A DNA stretch of 8,376 nt from Actinomycetota bacterium (GTDB taxonomy: Bacteria; Actinomycetota; Actinomycetes; Streptosporangiales; Streptosporangiaceae). The translations under genes were made by a program, and so were the position numbers. Numbering within the stretch: the stretch's first letter is position 1; each line of letters begins with the position of its first letter. Location of the stretch: NCBI GenBank assembly GCA_003161205.1, contig PMOU01000162.1:1-8376 (forward strand), read 5' to 3'. Below the pieces are notes generated by a model. The model ran no database searches. It was not told where the DNA came from and saw only the letters and a list, made by a program, of their open reading frames with translations. Below, piece after piece: positions 1 to 6,520 of this stretch.

Positions 1-1
1 C

Positions 2-922
2 GCCGAGCTGATCAGCACCGGACTTGACCAGATGCGCGGGGCCACCTCGCCCCGGCTGCTGCTTGAGCTGATGTGCGCGCAGGTGCTGCTGCCGGCCGCC
101 GCCACCGACGAGAAATCGCTGCTTGCCCGCCTGGAGCGGCTCGAGTCGGCGGACCGGGGACGGCCGGCGCCAGTACCGCAGTCACCCCCGCGCGCGCCGC
201 ACTCCGGTACTGACGATCCGGCCGAACGGGCCCCGGTTTCTGCTCCCGCCCAGCCGCGTGCCCCGCGTGCCCCTGCCGCCGCTGAGGCTCCGGCGCCGCA
301 GGCGCCAGGACGGGTCGCACCGCCGCCCGCGGAACCCGCTCCGGCGGCCACGGCGGCCCTGTCCGCGGCGGATTCGCTGCGGCAGAACTGGGCGGCGGTC
401 CTCGAGGCGGTCAAGCGGGAACGCCGGGTGGCGTCGATGCTGCTCGCCAACGCGACCGTGCTGTCCGTGCAAGACGGGACGCTGACCTTGCAGTTCGCCC
501 GGGCCGGAAACCTCAAGGGGTTCACCACGGGTGGCTACGACGCTGACCTCAAGCGGGTCCTGAGTTCCGGATTCGGCCTGACCGTGATGGTCAAGGGAGT
601 GGTCGGCGAGGATCTCGTCCCTGGCGGGACCGGCATGACGGCGGGGTTGCCGGGATCGGCCGAGCTGGCGGGATCGGGGCCGGGACCGGCGGGCCCGGGC
701 CGCGGCGGCCAGCCCGCCGTCAGCCCGCCGCCCGCCCAGGCGCCCCCCGCGGCGGATCTTGACGAGCCGCCGGACGAGATGCCGCCTGATGATGAGGAGG
801 AGGAGATGCCGCCGGATGAGCCGTCATCACCCGGTCTGGCTCCCGCCGCGGCGGAACTCACCGGGATGGAGCTGATCCAGCGCGAACTGGGCGGCCAGGT
901 GATCGGCGAGATCGAGGGCTGA
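2..922 (+). CDS. dnaX: DNA polymerase III subunit gamma/tau, C-terminal part (5' end outside window)
   Basis: DnaX is the clamp-loader ATPase subunit that assembles the sliding clamp and ties the replicative polymerase together. The 5' end, with the ATPase domains, lies outside the window; 306 residues are visible. Visible residues 1-33 resemble the end of the collar/oligomerisation domain (AELISTGLDQMRG, then LLLELMCAQVLLP). A Pro/Ala/Arg-rich linker spans about 45-120. A folded segment at about 120-202 (SLRQNWAAVLEAVKRERR onward) looks like the tau C-terminal domain. A second Gly/Pro linker follows, then a very acidic stretch at about 252-273, and a terminal helix (MELIQRELGGQVIGEI) typical of actinobacterial DnaX. 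The gene ends in TGA. I saw no obvious slippery A-rich heptamer for a gamma-making frameshift. The identity rests on the two end motifs and on synteny with ybaB and recR. Confidence 0.88.
   Translation, partial: AELISTGLDQMRGATSPRLLLELMCAQVLLPAAATDEKSLLARLERLESADRGRPAPVPQSPPRAPHSGTDDPAERAPVSAPAQPRAPRAPAAAEAPAPQAPGRVAPPPAEPAPAATAALSAADSLRQNWAAVLEAVKRERRVASMLLANATVLSVQDGTLTLQFARAGNLKGFTTGGYDADLKRVLSSGFGLTVMVKGVVGEDLVPGGTGMTAGLPGSAELAGSGPGPAGPGRGGQPAVSPPPAQAPPAADLDEPPDEMPPDDEEEEMPPDEPSSPGLAPAAAELTGMELIQRELGGQVIGEIEG
776..819 (+). repeat. Imperfect direct repeat in the acidic tail of dnaX
   Basis: A 17-base unit, GAGATGCCGCCTGATGA at 776-792, recurs at 803-819 with one mismatch. The offset is 27 bases, so the frame is kept and the repeat encodes EMPPDD and EMPPDE. 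A run of GAG codons lies between the copies. It lengthens the acidic spacer before the conserved C-terminal helix. Confidence 0.7.
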
Positions 923-994
923 GCTAGCGTGCCCGGACCGGCTTGATCGGATGACTGGCTCGACTGCATTGGCGTGACTGCGGCGGGCTGGTCG

Positions 995-1000
995 TAGGCT
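995..1000 (+). promoter_or_regulatory. Candidate -10 element (TAGGCT) upstream of ybaB
   Basis: The 96-base gap between dnaX and ybaB contains TAGGCT, matching the actinobacterial -10 pattern TANNNT. No good -35 sits at 16-19 bases upstream; the nearest, TTGGCG at 969-974, is 20 bases away. If used, transcription would begin around 1006, leaving a leader of about 13 bases. TCGTAGG occurs twice here (992-998 and 1004-1010), the second copy merging into the Shine-Dalgarno sequence. The evidence is weak; ybaB could instead depend on dnaX read-through. Confidence 0.3.
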
Positions 1001-1007
1001 CTTTCGT

Positions 1008-1014
1008 AGGAGGG
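1008..1014 (+). promoter_or_regulatory. Ribosome binding site of ybaB (AGGAGGG)
   Basis: AGGAGGG lies 4 bases before the GTG at 1019. It supports that GTG over the in-frame ATG at 1031, which would be 16 bases away. An ATG at 1017 overlaps the GTG but is in another frame. Confidence 0.65.
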
Positions 1015-1018
1015 CGAT

Positions 1019-1468
1019 GTGGAACCCGGAATGGACATGCAGCAGCTGTTCGCGGCAGCGCAGCAGATGCAGGAACAACTCATGAATGCCCAGCAGGCGC
1101 TGGCCGACGCCGAAGTAACCGGCACGTCGGGTGGCGGCCTGGTCAAGGCCACCGTGAACGGCCAGGGCGAGCTGATGGACCTCACCATTGAGGCGGCCGC
1201 GGTGGACCCGGACGACGCCGAGGAGACGGCACGGACGATCGCCGATCTCGTGCTCGCGGCGGTCCGGGACGCTTACCGGTCCGCGGAGAATCTCCAGCAG
1301 CAGCAGATGGGACCGTTCGCCGCGGCCATGCAAGGCGGCGGCCTGCCCGGTATGCCTGGCCTGCCCGGTATGCCAGGCGGTCTCGATCTGCCCAGCGGTC
1401 TCGACCTGTCCGGCCTCGGTCTCGGCGGCCTGCCAGGCGAGCCGGACGACGACGACGAGGACACCTAG
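1019..1468 (+). CDS. YbaB/EbfC-family nucleoid-associated protein with repetitive C-terminal tail
   Basis: YbaB/EbfC proteins are small dimeric DNA-binding proteins, commonly encoded between dnaX and recR and thought to act in nucleoid structure or recombination. The N-terminal half shows the family pattern: a Gln/Met-rich helix ([20 protein letters not shown]), then [20 protein letters not shown], then a second helix ([20 protein letters not shown]). The family is usually about 100-115 residues; this one is 149. The excess is a tail from about residue 103 made of GLPGMP and GLDLP-type repeats, closed by an acidic DDDDED end. The start is the GTG preceded by AGGAGGG. The stop TAG lies 8 bases before recR, and its bases form part of the recR ribosome-binding AGGA. 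The family call is firm; what the tail does is unknown. Confidence 0.9.
   Translation: MEPGMDMQQLFAAAQQMQEQLMNAQQALADAEVTGTSGGGLVKATVNGQGELMDLTIEAAAVDPDDAEETARTIADLVLAAVRDAYRSAENLQQQQMGPFAAAMQGGGLPGMPGLPGMPGGLDLPSGLDLSGLGLGGLPGEPDDDDEDT
1340..1375 (+). repeat. Two tandem 18-base units encoding GLPGMP in ybaB
   Basis: GGCCTGCCCGGTATGCCT at 1340-1357 is followed directly by a copy at 1358-1375 that differs only in the last base. Each unit encodes the hexapeptide GLPGMP. The near identity at DNA level points to recent slippage or duplication. Confidence 0.85.
1378..1413 (+). repeat. Second pair of 18-base units in ybaB, encoding a GLDLP/GLDLS motif
   Basis: CGGTCTCGATCTGCCCAG at 1378-1395 is followed by a diverged copy at 1396-1413 with four mismatches. 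The period is again 18 bases, but the sequence differs from the first pair. It gives the repeated peptide GLDL[PS]. Together the pairs make most of the low-complexity tail. Confidence 0.7.
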
Positions 1469-1476
1469 GACCTGAC

Positions 1477-2076
1477 GTGTACGAAGGGGTTATCCAGAAC
1501 CTCATCGACGAGCTCGGGCGGCTGCCCGGGGTCGGTCCGAAGGGCGCCCAGCGGATCGCCTTTTACCTGCTGGCCATCGACCAGGCTGACGTCAAACGGC
1601 TGGCGGACGCGCTCATCGAGGTCACCGAGAAGGTGCGGTTCTGCCGTACCTGCGGGAACGTGGCGGAAGCCGACGAGTGCCGGATCTGCCTGGACCCGCG
1701 GCGCGACCCGACGGTGATCTGCGTCGTGGAAGAGCCGAAGGACGTGGCGGTCGTGGAGAAGATCCGCGAATTCCGCGGCCGGTATCACGTGCTCGGCGGG
1801 GCGATAAGCCCCATCGACGGGGTCGGCCCGGACGAGCTGCGGATCAAGGAGCTGATGACCCGGCTCGCTGACGGGACGGTGACAGAGCTGATACTCGCGA
1901 CCGACCCCAACCTCGAAGGCGAGGCGACAGCCGCCTTTCTCGCTAGGCTGGTCAAGCCGATGGGCTTGCGGGTGACCAGGCCCGCGAGCGGCTTGCCGGT
2001 GGGCGGTGACCTGGAGTACGCCGATGAGGTGACACTAGGGCGCGCGTTCGAAGGACGGAGACTGCTTGATGTCTGA
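1477..2076 (+). CDS. recR: Recombination mediator RecR
   Basis: RecR works with RecO (and RecF) to load RecA at single-stranded gaps. All expected parts are visible in 199 residues, the normal length. These are a helix-hairpin-helix ([20 protein letters not shown], 13-32), a four-cysteine zinc site (C56, C59, C68, C71), a Toprim domain beginning at [10 protein letters not shown] (81-90) with ATDPNLEGE (141-149), and the C-terminal [20 protein letters not shown] signature. In place of the usual GPKSAQR the hairpin reads GPKGAQR, a mild change. The start is a GTG 8 bases after the ybaB stop; AGGA at 1467-1470 is its likely ribosome site. The C-terminus overlaps the next gene by 8 bases. Together with ybaB this forms a compact unit common to many bacteria. 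Confidence 0.97.
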   Translation: MYEGVIQNLIDELGRLPGVGPKGAQRIAFYLLAIDQADVKRLADALIEVTEKVRFCRTCGNVAEADECRICLDPRRDPTVICVVEEPKDVAVVEKIREFRGRYHVLGGAISPIDGVGPDELRIKELMTRLADGTVTELILATDPNLEGEATAAFLARLVKPMGLRVTRPASGLPVGGDLEYADEVTLGRAFEGRRLLDV

Positions 2077-2599
2077 ACCGCCAGCTCAGGGGGGCGAATG
2101 GCGGCCGATAGCGGACCAGATCGCGGTGAACGTCAAGAACTTCATCGACGGGGTTGACGCGCTAGCCAGCGGCGGCGGCGACGAGACGGTGCCGATGCTG
2201 CTCCTTGAGGTGTCGCAGATCCTGCTCGCGGGCGCGCAACTCGGTGCCAGCCGCGACGTGATCCTGCCCGGTAACTGGGAGCCCGAAGTAGGCGCCGACC
2301 CCGACCTGGACGCGCTGCGCACCGGCCTGGCCGGACGCCTGGCCGCCGTCGACGAGTACGCCGAGGTGTTCGACCCGTACGCGGACACGTCCTGCCTGCC
2401 GTTCCGGATCTCCGACGACATCGCGGCGGTGACGGCCGACCTCATCCACGGGCTCAAGCACTACCAGGCCGGCCGGTCACTCGAGGCGCTGTGGTGGTGG
2501 CAGTACTCGTACTTCAATCATTGGGGGACCCACGGCGGTGCCGTCCTGCGCGCGCTGCACGCCGTGATCGCGCACGCCAGCCTCGATGTGGCGCCGTAA
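2069..2599 (+). CDS. DUF5063 domain-containing protein
   Basis: This 176-residue soluble protein has no signal peptide or membrane segment. It matches what I recall of the actinobacterial DUF5063 family, found between recR and lysC. Recognisable parts are the early helix with [17 protein letters not shown] (about 46-62), FDPYAD followed by the [19 protein letters not shown] segment, and the aromatic [16 protein letters not shown] motif near the C-terminus. The function is unknown. I chose the ATG at 2069, 8 bases after GGAG at 2057-2060; an in-frame TTG lies one codon earlier. The start lies inside the end of recR (8-base overlap), which suggests translational coupling. It therefore probably belongs to the ybaB-recR transcript. 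No catalytic motif is evident. A small helical regulatory or scaffold protein is possible, but that is inference. Confidence 0.85.
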   Translation: MSEPPAQGGEWRPIADQIAVNVKNFIDGVDALASGGGDETVPMLLLEVSQILLAGAQLGASRDVILPGNWEPEVGADPDLDALRTGLAGRLAAVDEYAEVFDPYADTSCLPFRISDDIAAVTADLIHGLKHYQAGRSLEALWWWQYSYFNHWGTHGGAVLRALHAVIAHASLDVAP

Positions 2600-2630
2600 A
2601 AGTAAATTCGGCAGGTTATACGGGCGCGGA

Positions 2631-2636
2631 TAGACT
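2631..2636 (+). promoter_or_regulatory. Candidate -10 element (TAGACT) upstream of lysC
   Basis: TAGACT fits the actinobacterial -10 pattern TANNNT and sits in the 76-base gap before lysC. TTCGGC at 2607-2612, 18 bases upstream, is a poor -35. Transcription would start near 2643, giving a leader of about 33 bases, too short for a lysine riboswitch. The ribosome site is GGAGGTG at 2659-2665, 10 bases before the GTG. Confidence 0.42.
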
Positions 2637-2675
2637 TTGGCGGTTCATCCATGTCCTGGGAGGTGCGGCGCGGCC

Positions 2676-3956
2676 GTGGCGCTCGTGGTGCAGAAATACG
2701 GTGGTTCGTCGGTCGCTGACGCGGATGGCATCAAGCGGGTCGCGCAGCGGATCGTGGCTACCCGCAAGGCCGGCGACCAGGTGGTCGTGGTCGTGTCGGC
2801 GATGGGTGATTCCACTGACGAGCTGATGGACCTGGCCCGCCAGGTAAGCCCGCTGCCGCCGGGACGCGAGCTGGATATGCTGCTGACGGCGGGCGAACGG
2901 ATCTCGATGGCGCTGCTGGCGATGGCGATCGCCGCCCTCGGCCTGGAGGGGCGGTCGTTCACCGGGTCGCAGGCGGGGGTGATTACCGACGCCGCGCACG
3001 GCCGGGCCCGGATCATCGACATCAGGCCCGGGCGGATCGCCGATGCGCTGGCCGATGGGGCCATTCCCATCGTGGCCGGTTTCCAGGGGGTGTCGCAGAC
3101 CACCAAGGACGTCACCACGATGGGCCGCGGCGCGTCGGACACCACCGCGGTGGCCCTGGCCGCGGCCCTGGCCGCCGATGCATGCGAGATCTACACCGAC
3201 GTGGACGGCGTCTTCACCGCCGACCCGCGCATCGTGCGGACCGCGAGGCAGATCCCGCGGATCAGCTACGAGGAAATGCTTGAGATGGCCGCCTGCGGTG
3301 CGAAGGTCCTGATGCCGCGCTGCGTGGAATACGCGCGACGCTACGGGGTGCCCATCCACGTGCGGTCGTCCTTCACCAACCGGAACGGAACGTGGGTCAT
3401 GGGGCACGCAATCGACAGGTCGGAGGAAGCCGGCATGGAGCAGGCCATCATCTCCGGAGTCGCGCACGACCGGGGCGAGGCGAAGATCACCGTGGTGGGC
3501 GTGCCGGACCGGGTAGGCGAGGCGGCGAAGATCTTCCAGGCGGTCGCCGAGGCCGGCATCAACATCGACATGATCGTGCAGAACGTCTCCGCGGTGGCGA
3601 CCGGGCGGACGGATATCTCCTTCACCCTGCCCCGGGACGACGGCCAGAGCGCCATGAGCACGCTGCAGCGGCGGCAGGAGTCCGTGGGTTTCGAGTCGCT
3701 GCTCTACGACGACCGGATCGGCAAGGTGTCGCTGATCGGGGCCGGGATGCGCTCGCACCCCGGCGTTACCGCCAAGTTCTTCAGCGCCCTCGCGGGCGCC
3801 GGGGTGAACATCGAGATGATCTCGACGTCGGAGATCAGGATCTCGGTCGTGGTGGACCAGGATGAGGTGGACCTGGCCGTGACCGCCACGCATAAGGCGT
3901 TCGAGCTCGACTCCGATCAGGTCGAGGCCGTCGTCTACGGGGGGACCGGCCGGTGA
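2676..3956 (+). CDS. lysC: Aspartate kinase (aspartokinase), ACT-domain regulated
   Basis: It phosphorylates aspartate to 4-phosphoaspartate with ATP, the first step toward lysine/diaminopimelate, methionine, threonine and isoleucine. From the GTG at 2676 the protein has 426 residues, close to actinobacterial LysC. The kinase domain shows KYGGSS (7-12), TAGERIS (71-77), the [15 protein letters not shown] stretch (147-161) and [12 protein letters not shown] (174-185). Two ACT domains follow at about 268-340 and 350-426. They include [11 protein letters not shown] and [11 protein letters not shown], the region where related enzymes bind lysine and threonine as feedback inhibitors. The frame is open upstream, but the GTG giving [10 protein letters not shown] matches the family start and has GGAGGTG 10 bases before it. 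The stop overlaps the asd start (GTGA). An internal start at 3435 may yield a separate regulatory subunit. Confidence 0.96.
   Translation: MALVVQKYGGSSVADADGIKRVAQRIVATRKAGDQVVVVVSAMGDSTDELMDLARQVSPLPPGRELDMLLTAGERISMALLAMAIAALGLEGRSFTGSQAGVITDAAHGRARIIDIRPGRIADALADGAIPIVAGFQGVSQTTKDVTTMGRGASDTTAVALAAALAADACEIYTDVDGVFTADPRIVRTARQIPRISYEEMLEMAACGAKVLMPRCVEYARRYGVPIHVRSSFTNRNGTWVMGHAIDRSEEAGMEQAIISGVAHDRGEAKITVVGVPDRVGEAAKIFQAVAEAGINIDMIVQNVSAVATGRTDISFTLPRDDGQSAMSTLQRRQESVGFESLLYDDRIGKVSLIGAGMRSHPGVTAKFFSALAGAGVNIEMISTSEIRISVVVDQDEVDLAVTATHKAFELDSDQVEAVVYGGTGR
3422..3427 (+). promoter_or_regulatory. Internal Shine-Dalgarno sequence (GGAGGA) within lysC
   Basis: GGAGGA lies inside the lysC reading frame, with 8 bases between the core GGAGG and an in-frame ATG at 3435. 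That spacing is near optimal for initiation. It encodes the linker residues between the kinase and ACT regions, a place with little protein constraint to explain it. Confidence 0.5.
3435..3956 (+). CDS. Putative aspartokinase beta subunit by internal in-frame initiation
   Basis: An in-frame ATG (Met254 of LysC, peptide [17 protein letters not shown]) would give a 173-residue product holding only the two ACT domains. In Corynebacterium glutamicum and Bacillus subtilis, aspartokinase is an alpha2beta2 enzyme whose beta subunit is made from such an internal start. The C. glutamicum beta begins, as I recall, with a closely similar MEEAVLTGVATDKSEAK and is about 172 residues. Here the ATG has its own ribosome site, GGAGGA at 3422-3427. 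It would share the stop with lysC and the same overlap with asd. The role would be allosteric regulation of the kinase. The sequence shows the potential; whether it is used is inferred. Confidence 0.55.
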   Translation: MEQAIISGVAHDRGEAKITVVGVPDRVGEAAKIFQAVAEAGINIDMIVQNVSAVATGRTDISFTLPRDDGQSAMSTLQRRQESVGFESLLYDDRIGKVSLIGAGMRSHPGVTAKFFSALAGAGVNIEMISTSEIRISVVVDQDEVDLAVTATHKAFELDSDQVEAVVYGGTGR

Positions 3957-5044
3957 GCGGGGCTGCTGGGGACAAGCCTGCGCTGGCCGTGGTCGGCGCC
4001 ACCGGCGCGGTCGGCACGGTGATGCTCGACCTGCTGTCGACCCGGGCGGACATCTGGGGCGAGATCAGGCTGATCGCCTCGCCGCGGTCGGCCGGGCGAC
4101 GGCTGATGGTCAGGGGCGGCGAGACCGAGGTCGTGGCGCTCTCCCAAGACGCGTTCAACGGCATCGACGTGGCCATGTTCGACGTGCCCGACGAGATCTC
4201 CGCCGTGTGGGCGCCGGCCGCGGTCGCCCGCGGCGCGGTCGCCGTCGACAACTCGGGCGCGTTCCGGATGGATCCCGAGGTCCCGCTCGTGGTGCCGGAG
4301 GTCAACCCGGAACAGCTCGCGAACCGGCCCAAGGGGATCATCGCGAACGCGAACTGCACCACGCTGTCGATGATCGTGGCCGTGGGCGCGCTGCACCGGG
4401 CGTTCGGCCTGGAGGAAATGGTCGTTGCCTCCTACCAGGCGGCCTCCGGTGCGGGCCAGGCGGGCATCGACACCCTGTACGCGCAGCTCGACAAGGTCGC
4501 GGGCACCCGCTCGCTCGGGCAGCGGGCGGGTGACGTCCGGTCCGCGGTCGGCGATCTCGGGCCGTTCCCCGCGCCGCTGGCCATGAACGTGGTGCCCTGG
4601 GCAGGCTCGCTGAAGGAGGACGGCTGGTCCTCGGAGGAGCTGAAGATCCGTAACGAATCGCGCAAGATCCTGGGCCTGCCCGCACTGCGCGTTTCCGCCA
4701 CGTGCGTCCGGGTGCCCGTCGTCACCACCCACTCGGTGGCGGTGCACGCGACGTTCTCCCAGCCCGTCGGGCGCGAGCAGGCGTGGGACGTGCTGCGCGC
4801 GGCGCCGGGCGTCGTGGTGGCCGACGACCCGGCGGCCGGGGAGTTCCCCACCCCGGTCGACGTGGTCGGAACCGATCCGTCCTGGGTCGGCCGGGTGCGC
4901 CAGTCACTTGACGACCCGCGGACGATCGAGCTCTTCGTCTGCGGGGACAACCTGCGCAAGGGCGCGGCGCTGAACACCGCCCAGATCGCGGAGCTGGTGG
5001 CGGCAGAGCTCGGGCAGCGTTCCTTAACCAGCGAGGTTCGGTAA
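3953..5044 (+). CDS. asd: Aspartate-semialdehyde dehydrogenase
   Basis: It reduces 4-phosphoaspartate to aspartate semialdehyde with NADPH, directly using the LysC product. Visible parts are the nucleotide-binding loop GATGAVG (15-21), SPRSAGR (43-49), DNSGAFRMD (99-107), the catalytic cysteine C135 in ANANCTTL, Q162 in [10 protein letters not shown]253 in CVRVPVV and the active-site H260 in TTHS. The C-terminal [20 protein letters not shown] is typical. At 363 residues it is slightly longer than many homologues. Where many ASADHs read FSAGGSVS this one reads FDVPDEIS (76-83), a variant I associate with the actinobacterial lysC-linked type. The GTG start overlaps the lysC stop by 4 bases, and GGGGGGA at about 3940-3946 is the ribosome site, so translation is probably coupled. 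An endonuclease-family gene follows 2 bases after the stop. Confidence 0.96.
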   Translation: MSGAAGDKPALAVVGATGAVGTVMLDLLSTRADIWGEIRLIASPRSAGRRLMVRGGETEVVALSQDAFNGIDVAMFDVPDEISAVWAPAAVARGAVAVDNSGAFRMDPEVPLVVPEVNPEQLANRPKGIIANANCTTLSMIVAVGALHRAFGLEEMVVASYQAASGAGQAGIDTLYAQLDKVAGTRSLGQRAGDVRSAVGDLGPFPAPLAMNVVPWAGSLKEDGWSSEELKIRNESRKILGLPALRVSATCVRVPVVTTHSVAVHATFSQPVGREQAWDVLRAAPGVVVADDPAAGEFPTPVDVVGTDPSWVGRVRQSLDDPRTIELFVCGDNLRKGAALNTAQIAELVAAELGQRSLTSEVR

Positions 5045-5046
5045 GC

Positions 5047-6039
5047 GTGCAGCGGACATCGCCGGATTCCGTGGCTTTCACCACGTACAACGTGCTGAAC
5101 CTGTTCGCGGACGACTCCCCGGCCGCCCGGGAGCACTACGAGACGATCGTCGGCGTGATCCGGTCCTTCGACACGGACGTGCTGGCCGTCCAGGAGATCC
5201 TGGCCCCCGACGGGCAGACGGCCGCGCAGCGCCTGCGCCGGCTCGCGGACGATGCTGGCATGCGCTGCGAGGTGCCCGGCCTGGACGGGGGCCGCGAAGC
5301 CGCGCTCGCGGTCGGCGGCCACGGTTATCACGTGGGGCTGATGTGGCGGGACGGCATTGAACCTGTACCTGGCTCACTGCGCAGCCGCGGGGACAGGTAT
5401 TTCTGGCACGGCCTGGCCGTGGTCACCCTCGATGTAGGGGGCACCCGGGTCCGGCACGGAGCCTTTCACGCGACCCCCTTCGGCCGCGCGCTCCGGGCCG
5501 ACCAGAACGAGCACCTGGTGGCTGCGATCACCCGGCCGGACGGCCAGCCGCCCGCACTGGTCGGCGCCGACTGGAACACCGAATGCGCGGACCGGATCGC
5601 CTCGGCGCACACGTGGGAGCTCTATGAGCCCGCCGACCCGTACGCGGGGGTCGGCTGGTTCGCTGACCTTATCTACCAGTGCCAGTGGGATTACGACGAG
5701 CACGGGCGACGCCGCCACTGGGCGGACCGGCGGCCAGGGGACGTGCTGTGGGCCGGCGGCCTGCACGATGCCGCCGCGCTGATAGGCGCTGACTGGCACC
5801 CCACGACGGGTCATCACCCGGATGACGTCTACGGGATGCACGGAGTGCGGCGGCGCATCGACGGCGTCCGGGTGACCGCGGCGCTCGCCGGCGCGATGCG
5901 GGCGCACGACGTGCTGGACACCGCGCAGACGAGGCAGGCATCGGATCATCTGCCGGTGACGGTCGAGTACCTGCCGTCGGCGGCCCATGCCGGGCCGCGT
6001 TCCGGCGCTTTATCCGCGGGTGCGGCTCTTCCCGCCTGA
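5047..6039 (+). CDS. Endonuclease/exonuclease/phosphatase (DNase I-like) family protein
   Basis: This 330-residue protein carries the full metal-dependent phosphoesterase set of the EEP superfamily. It has N15 in TTYNVLNLF, E50 in VLAVQEI, H141 in GAFHATP, D175 and N177 in LVGADWNTE, D272 in RRRIDGV, and D300-H301 in ASDHLPVTVEYL. Members hydrolyse nucleic acids, inositol phosphates or sphingomyelin, and the motifs do not say which substrate applies. There is no N-terminal signal peptide or membrane helix, so a cytoplasmic role is likely. The last 20 or so residues, after the final strand, are an Ala/Gly-rich extension. GTG 5047 starts 2 bases after the asd stop; GCGAGG at 5031-5036 lies 10 bases upstream. 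It probably shares the lysC-asd transcript. A link to the amino acid pathway is not evident, and the neighbour may be accidental. Confidence 0.82.
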   Translation: MQRTSPDSVAFTTYNVLNLFADDSPAAREHYETIVGVIRSFDTDVLAVQEILAPDGQTAAQRLRRLADDAGMRCEVPGLDGGREAALAVGGHGYHVGLMWRDGIEPVPGSLRSRGDRYFWHGLAVVTLDVGGTRVRHGAFHATPFGRALRADQNEHLVAAITRPDGQPPALVGADWNTECADRIASAHTWELYEPADPYAGVGWFADLIYQCQWDYDEHGRRRHWADRRPGDVLWAGGLHDAAALIGADWHPTTGHHPDDVYGMHGVRRRIDGVRVTAALAGAMRAHDVLDTAQTRQASDHLPVTVEYLPSAAHAGPRSGALSAGAALPA

Positions 6040-6166
6040 CGCGGCGTGGTTACTGCCCTCCTATACGCGAATGTCCAGTTCGACGGCAGCCAATGCAGCC
6101 GCTGGAAATAGCCGTTTATATGTGACCAGGACCGTGCCGGCGCAAGTGTTCCGTAAGCAGGGACCT

Positions 6167-6187
6167 TGCCGATTCGGCAGATCTGCC
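6167..6187. promoter_or_regulatory. Two overlapping palindromes, possible operator
   Basis: TGCCGA-T-TCGGCA (6167-6179) is a perfect 6-1-6 inverted repeat. GGCAGATCTGCC (6176-6187) is a perfect 12-base palindrome sharing four bases with it. The result is TGCC, GGCA, TGCC in alternating orientation. About 15 bases further on is TATAAA (6202-6207), a possible -10 without a recognisable -35. A transcription-factor site is plausible. No T-run follows, so a terminator is unlikely. No regulator family can be named. Confidence 0.35.
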
Positions 6188-6415
6188 ACAGTTGAGGCCT
6201 GTATAAAAGGTGATGGAGCCGGATAGCGCGAAGGAGGCATGTGCTGGGATATCGCAGTACTCCTGCTGGCCCGCGGTTGCTCCGGCGCCGGACGGTTGGC
6301 CCGGCGGGGGTCATGGGCGACACCAGCCCGCGACCGCGTCTGCCCCGCGGTGGCCGTCGGCCGCACCAGCCCGGAATCGCCCACCTGCCATTTCGCCGCC
6401 GAAACGTTATTGCGC

Positions 6416-6424
6416 TGATATAGT
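6416..6424 (+). promoter_or_regulatory. Candidate extended -10 promoter (TGATATAGT) for the membrane protein gene
   Basis: TG at 6416-6417, one base, then TATAGT at 6419-6424 forms an extended -10 element. No TTGACA-like -35 lies 16-19 bases upstream, a lack that extended -10 promoters can tolerate. Transcription would begin around 6431, giving a leader of about 90 bases before the GTG at 6521. The surrounding DNA is A/T-rich for this window. Confidence 0.4.
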
Positions 6425-6507
6425 CACAAGTCCGCAAGGCAGGGTCAAAAGATAACAGCCCGCATTCCGGTGGTCGCAATTGGTTTTCCCGCGTCAATCA
6501 CGATCCT

Positions 6508-6514
6508 GAGGAGG
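6508..6514 (+). promoter_or_regulatory. Ribosome binding site (GAGGAGG) of the membrane protein gene
   Basis: GAGGAGG ends 6 bases before the GTG at 6521. It is the strongest ribosome site in the region and fixes that GTG as the start. The next in-frame ATG, codon 14, has no comparable site. Confidence 0.75.
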
Positions 6515-6520
6515 TTAAGC

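Larger units (their letters stand above)
6040..6520 (+). other. 481-base intergenic region without a convincing gene
   Basis: No open frame here shows a recognisable protein. The best candidates are a frame from ATG 6239 to 6418 (59 codons) and one from GTG 6241. Both follow AAGGAGG (6231-6237), but the spacer is only 1 or 3 bases. Another frame, 6210-6455, has no spaced ribosome site. Parts of the region (about 6100-6125, 6195-6215 and 6400-6450) are clearly richer in A and T than the flanking genes, as expected of promoter DNA. It holds two overlapping palindromes (6167-6187) and an extended -10 candidate (6416-6424). I saw no strong stem with a T-run that would end the upstream transcript, and no tRNA. 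Confidence 0.6.

Noticed and set aside
794..922. In-frame ATG at 806 in dnaX preceded by AGGAGG
   Set aside because: The ribosome-like sequence is explained by consecutive Glu GAG codons. The product would be a 38-residue acidic peptide with no known counterpart.
2..922. Programmed frameshift in dnaX to make a short gamma form
   Set aside because: No A-rich slippery heptamer or following stem is visible in the part present; the usual site could lie upstream, outside the window.
2600..2675. Possible lysine riboswitch ahead of lysC
   Set aside because: Only 76 noncoding bases are available, about 33 after the candidate promoter. An L-box is roughly 170 bases or more, and no such fold is visible.
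2616..3893. Long open frame (425 codons) on the minus strand opposite lysC
   Set aside because: It is Arg/His/Asp-rich with no domain pattern, lies fully opposite a well-identified gene, and arises from GC-rich codon bias.
6016..6035. GCGGG / CCCGC inverted repeat just before the EEP stop, as a terminator
   Set aside because: Five pairs with a 10-base loop and no T-run is too weak, and short GC repeats are common at this composition.
6281..6292. Perfect palindrome TCCGGCGCCGGA in the intergenic region
   Set aside because: An all-G/C core palindrome of this size is expected by chance in high-GC DNA, and no neighbouring element supports a function.
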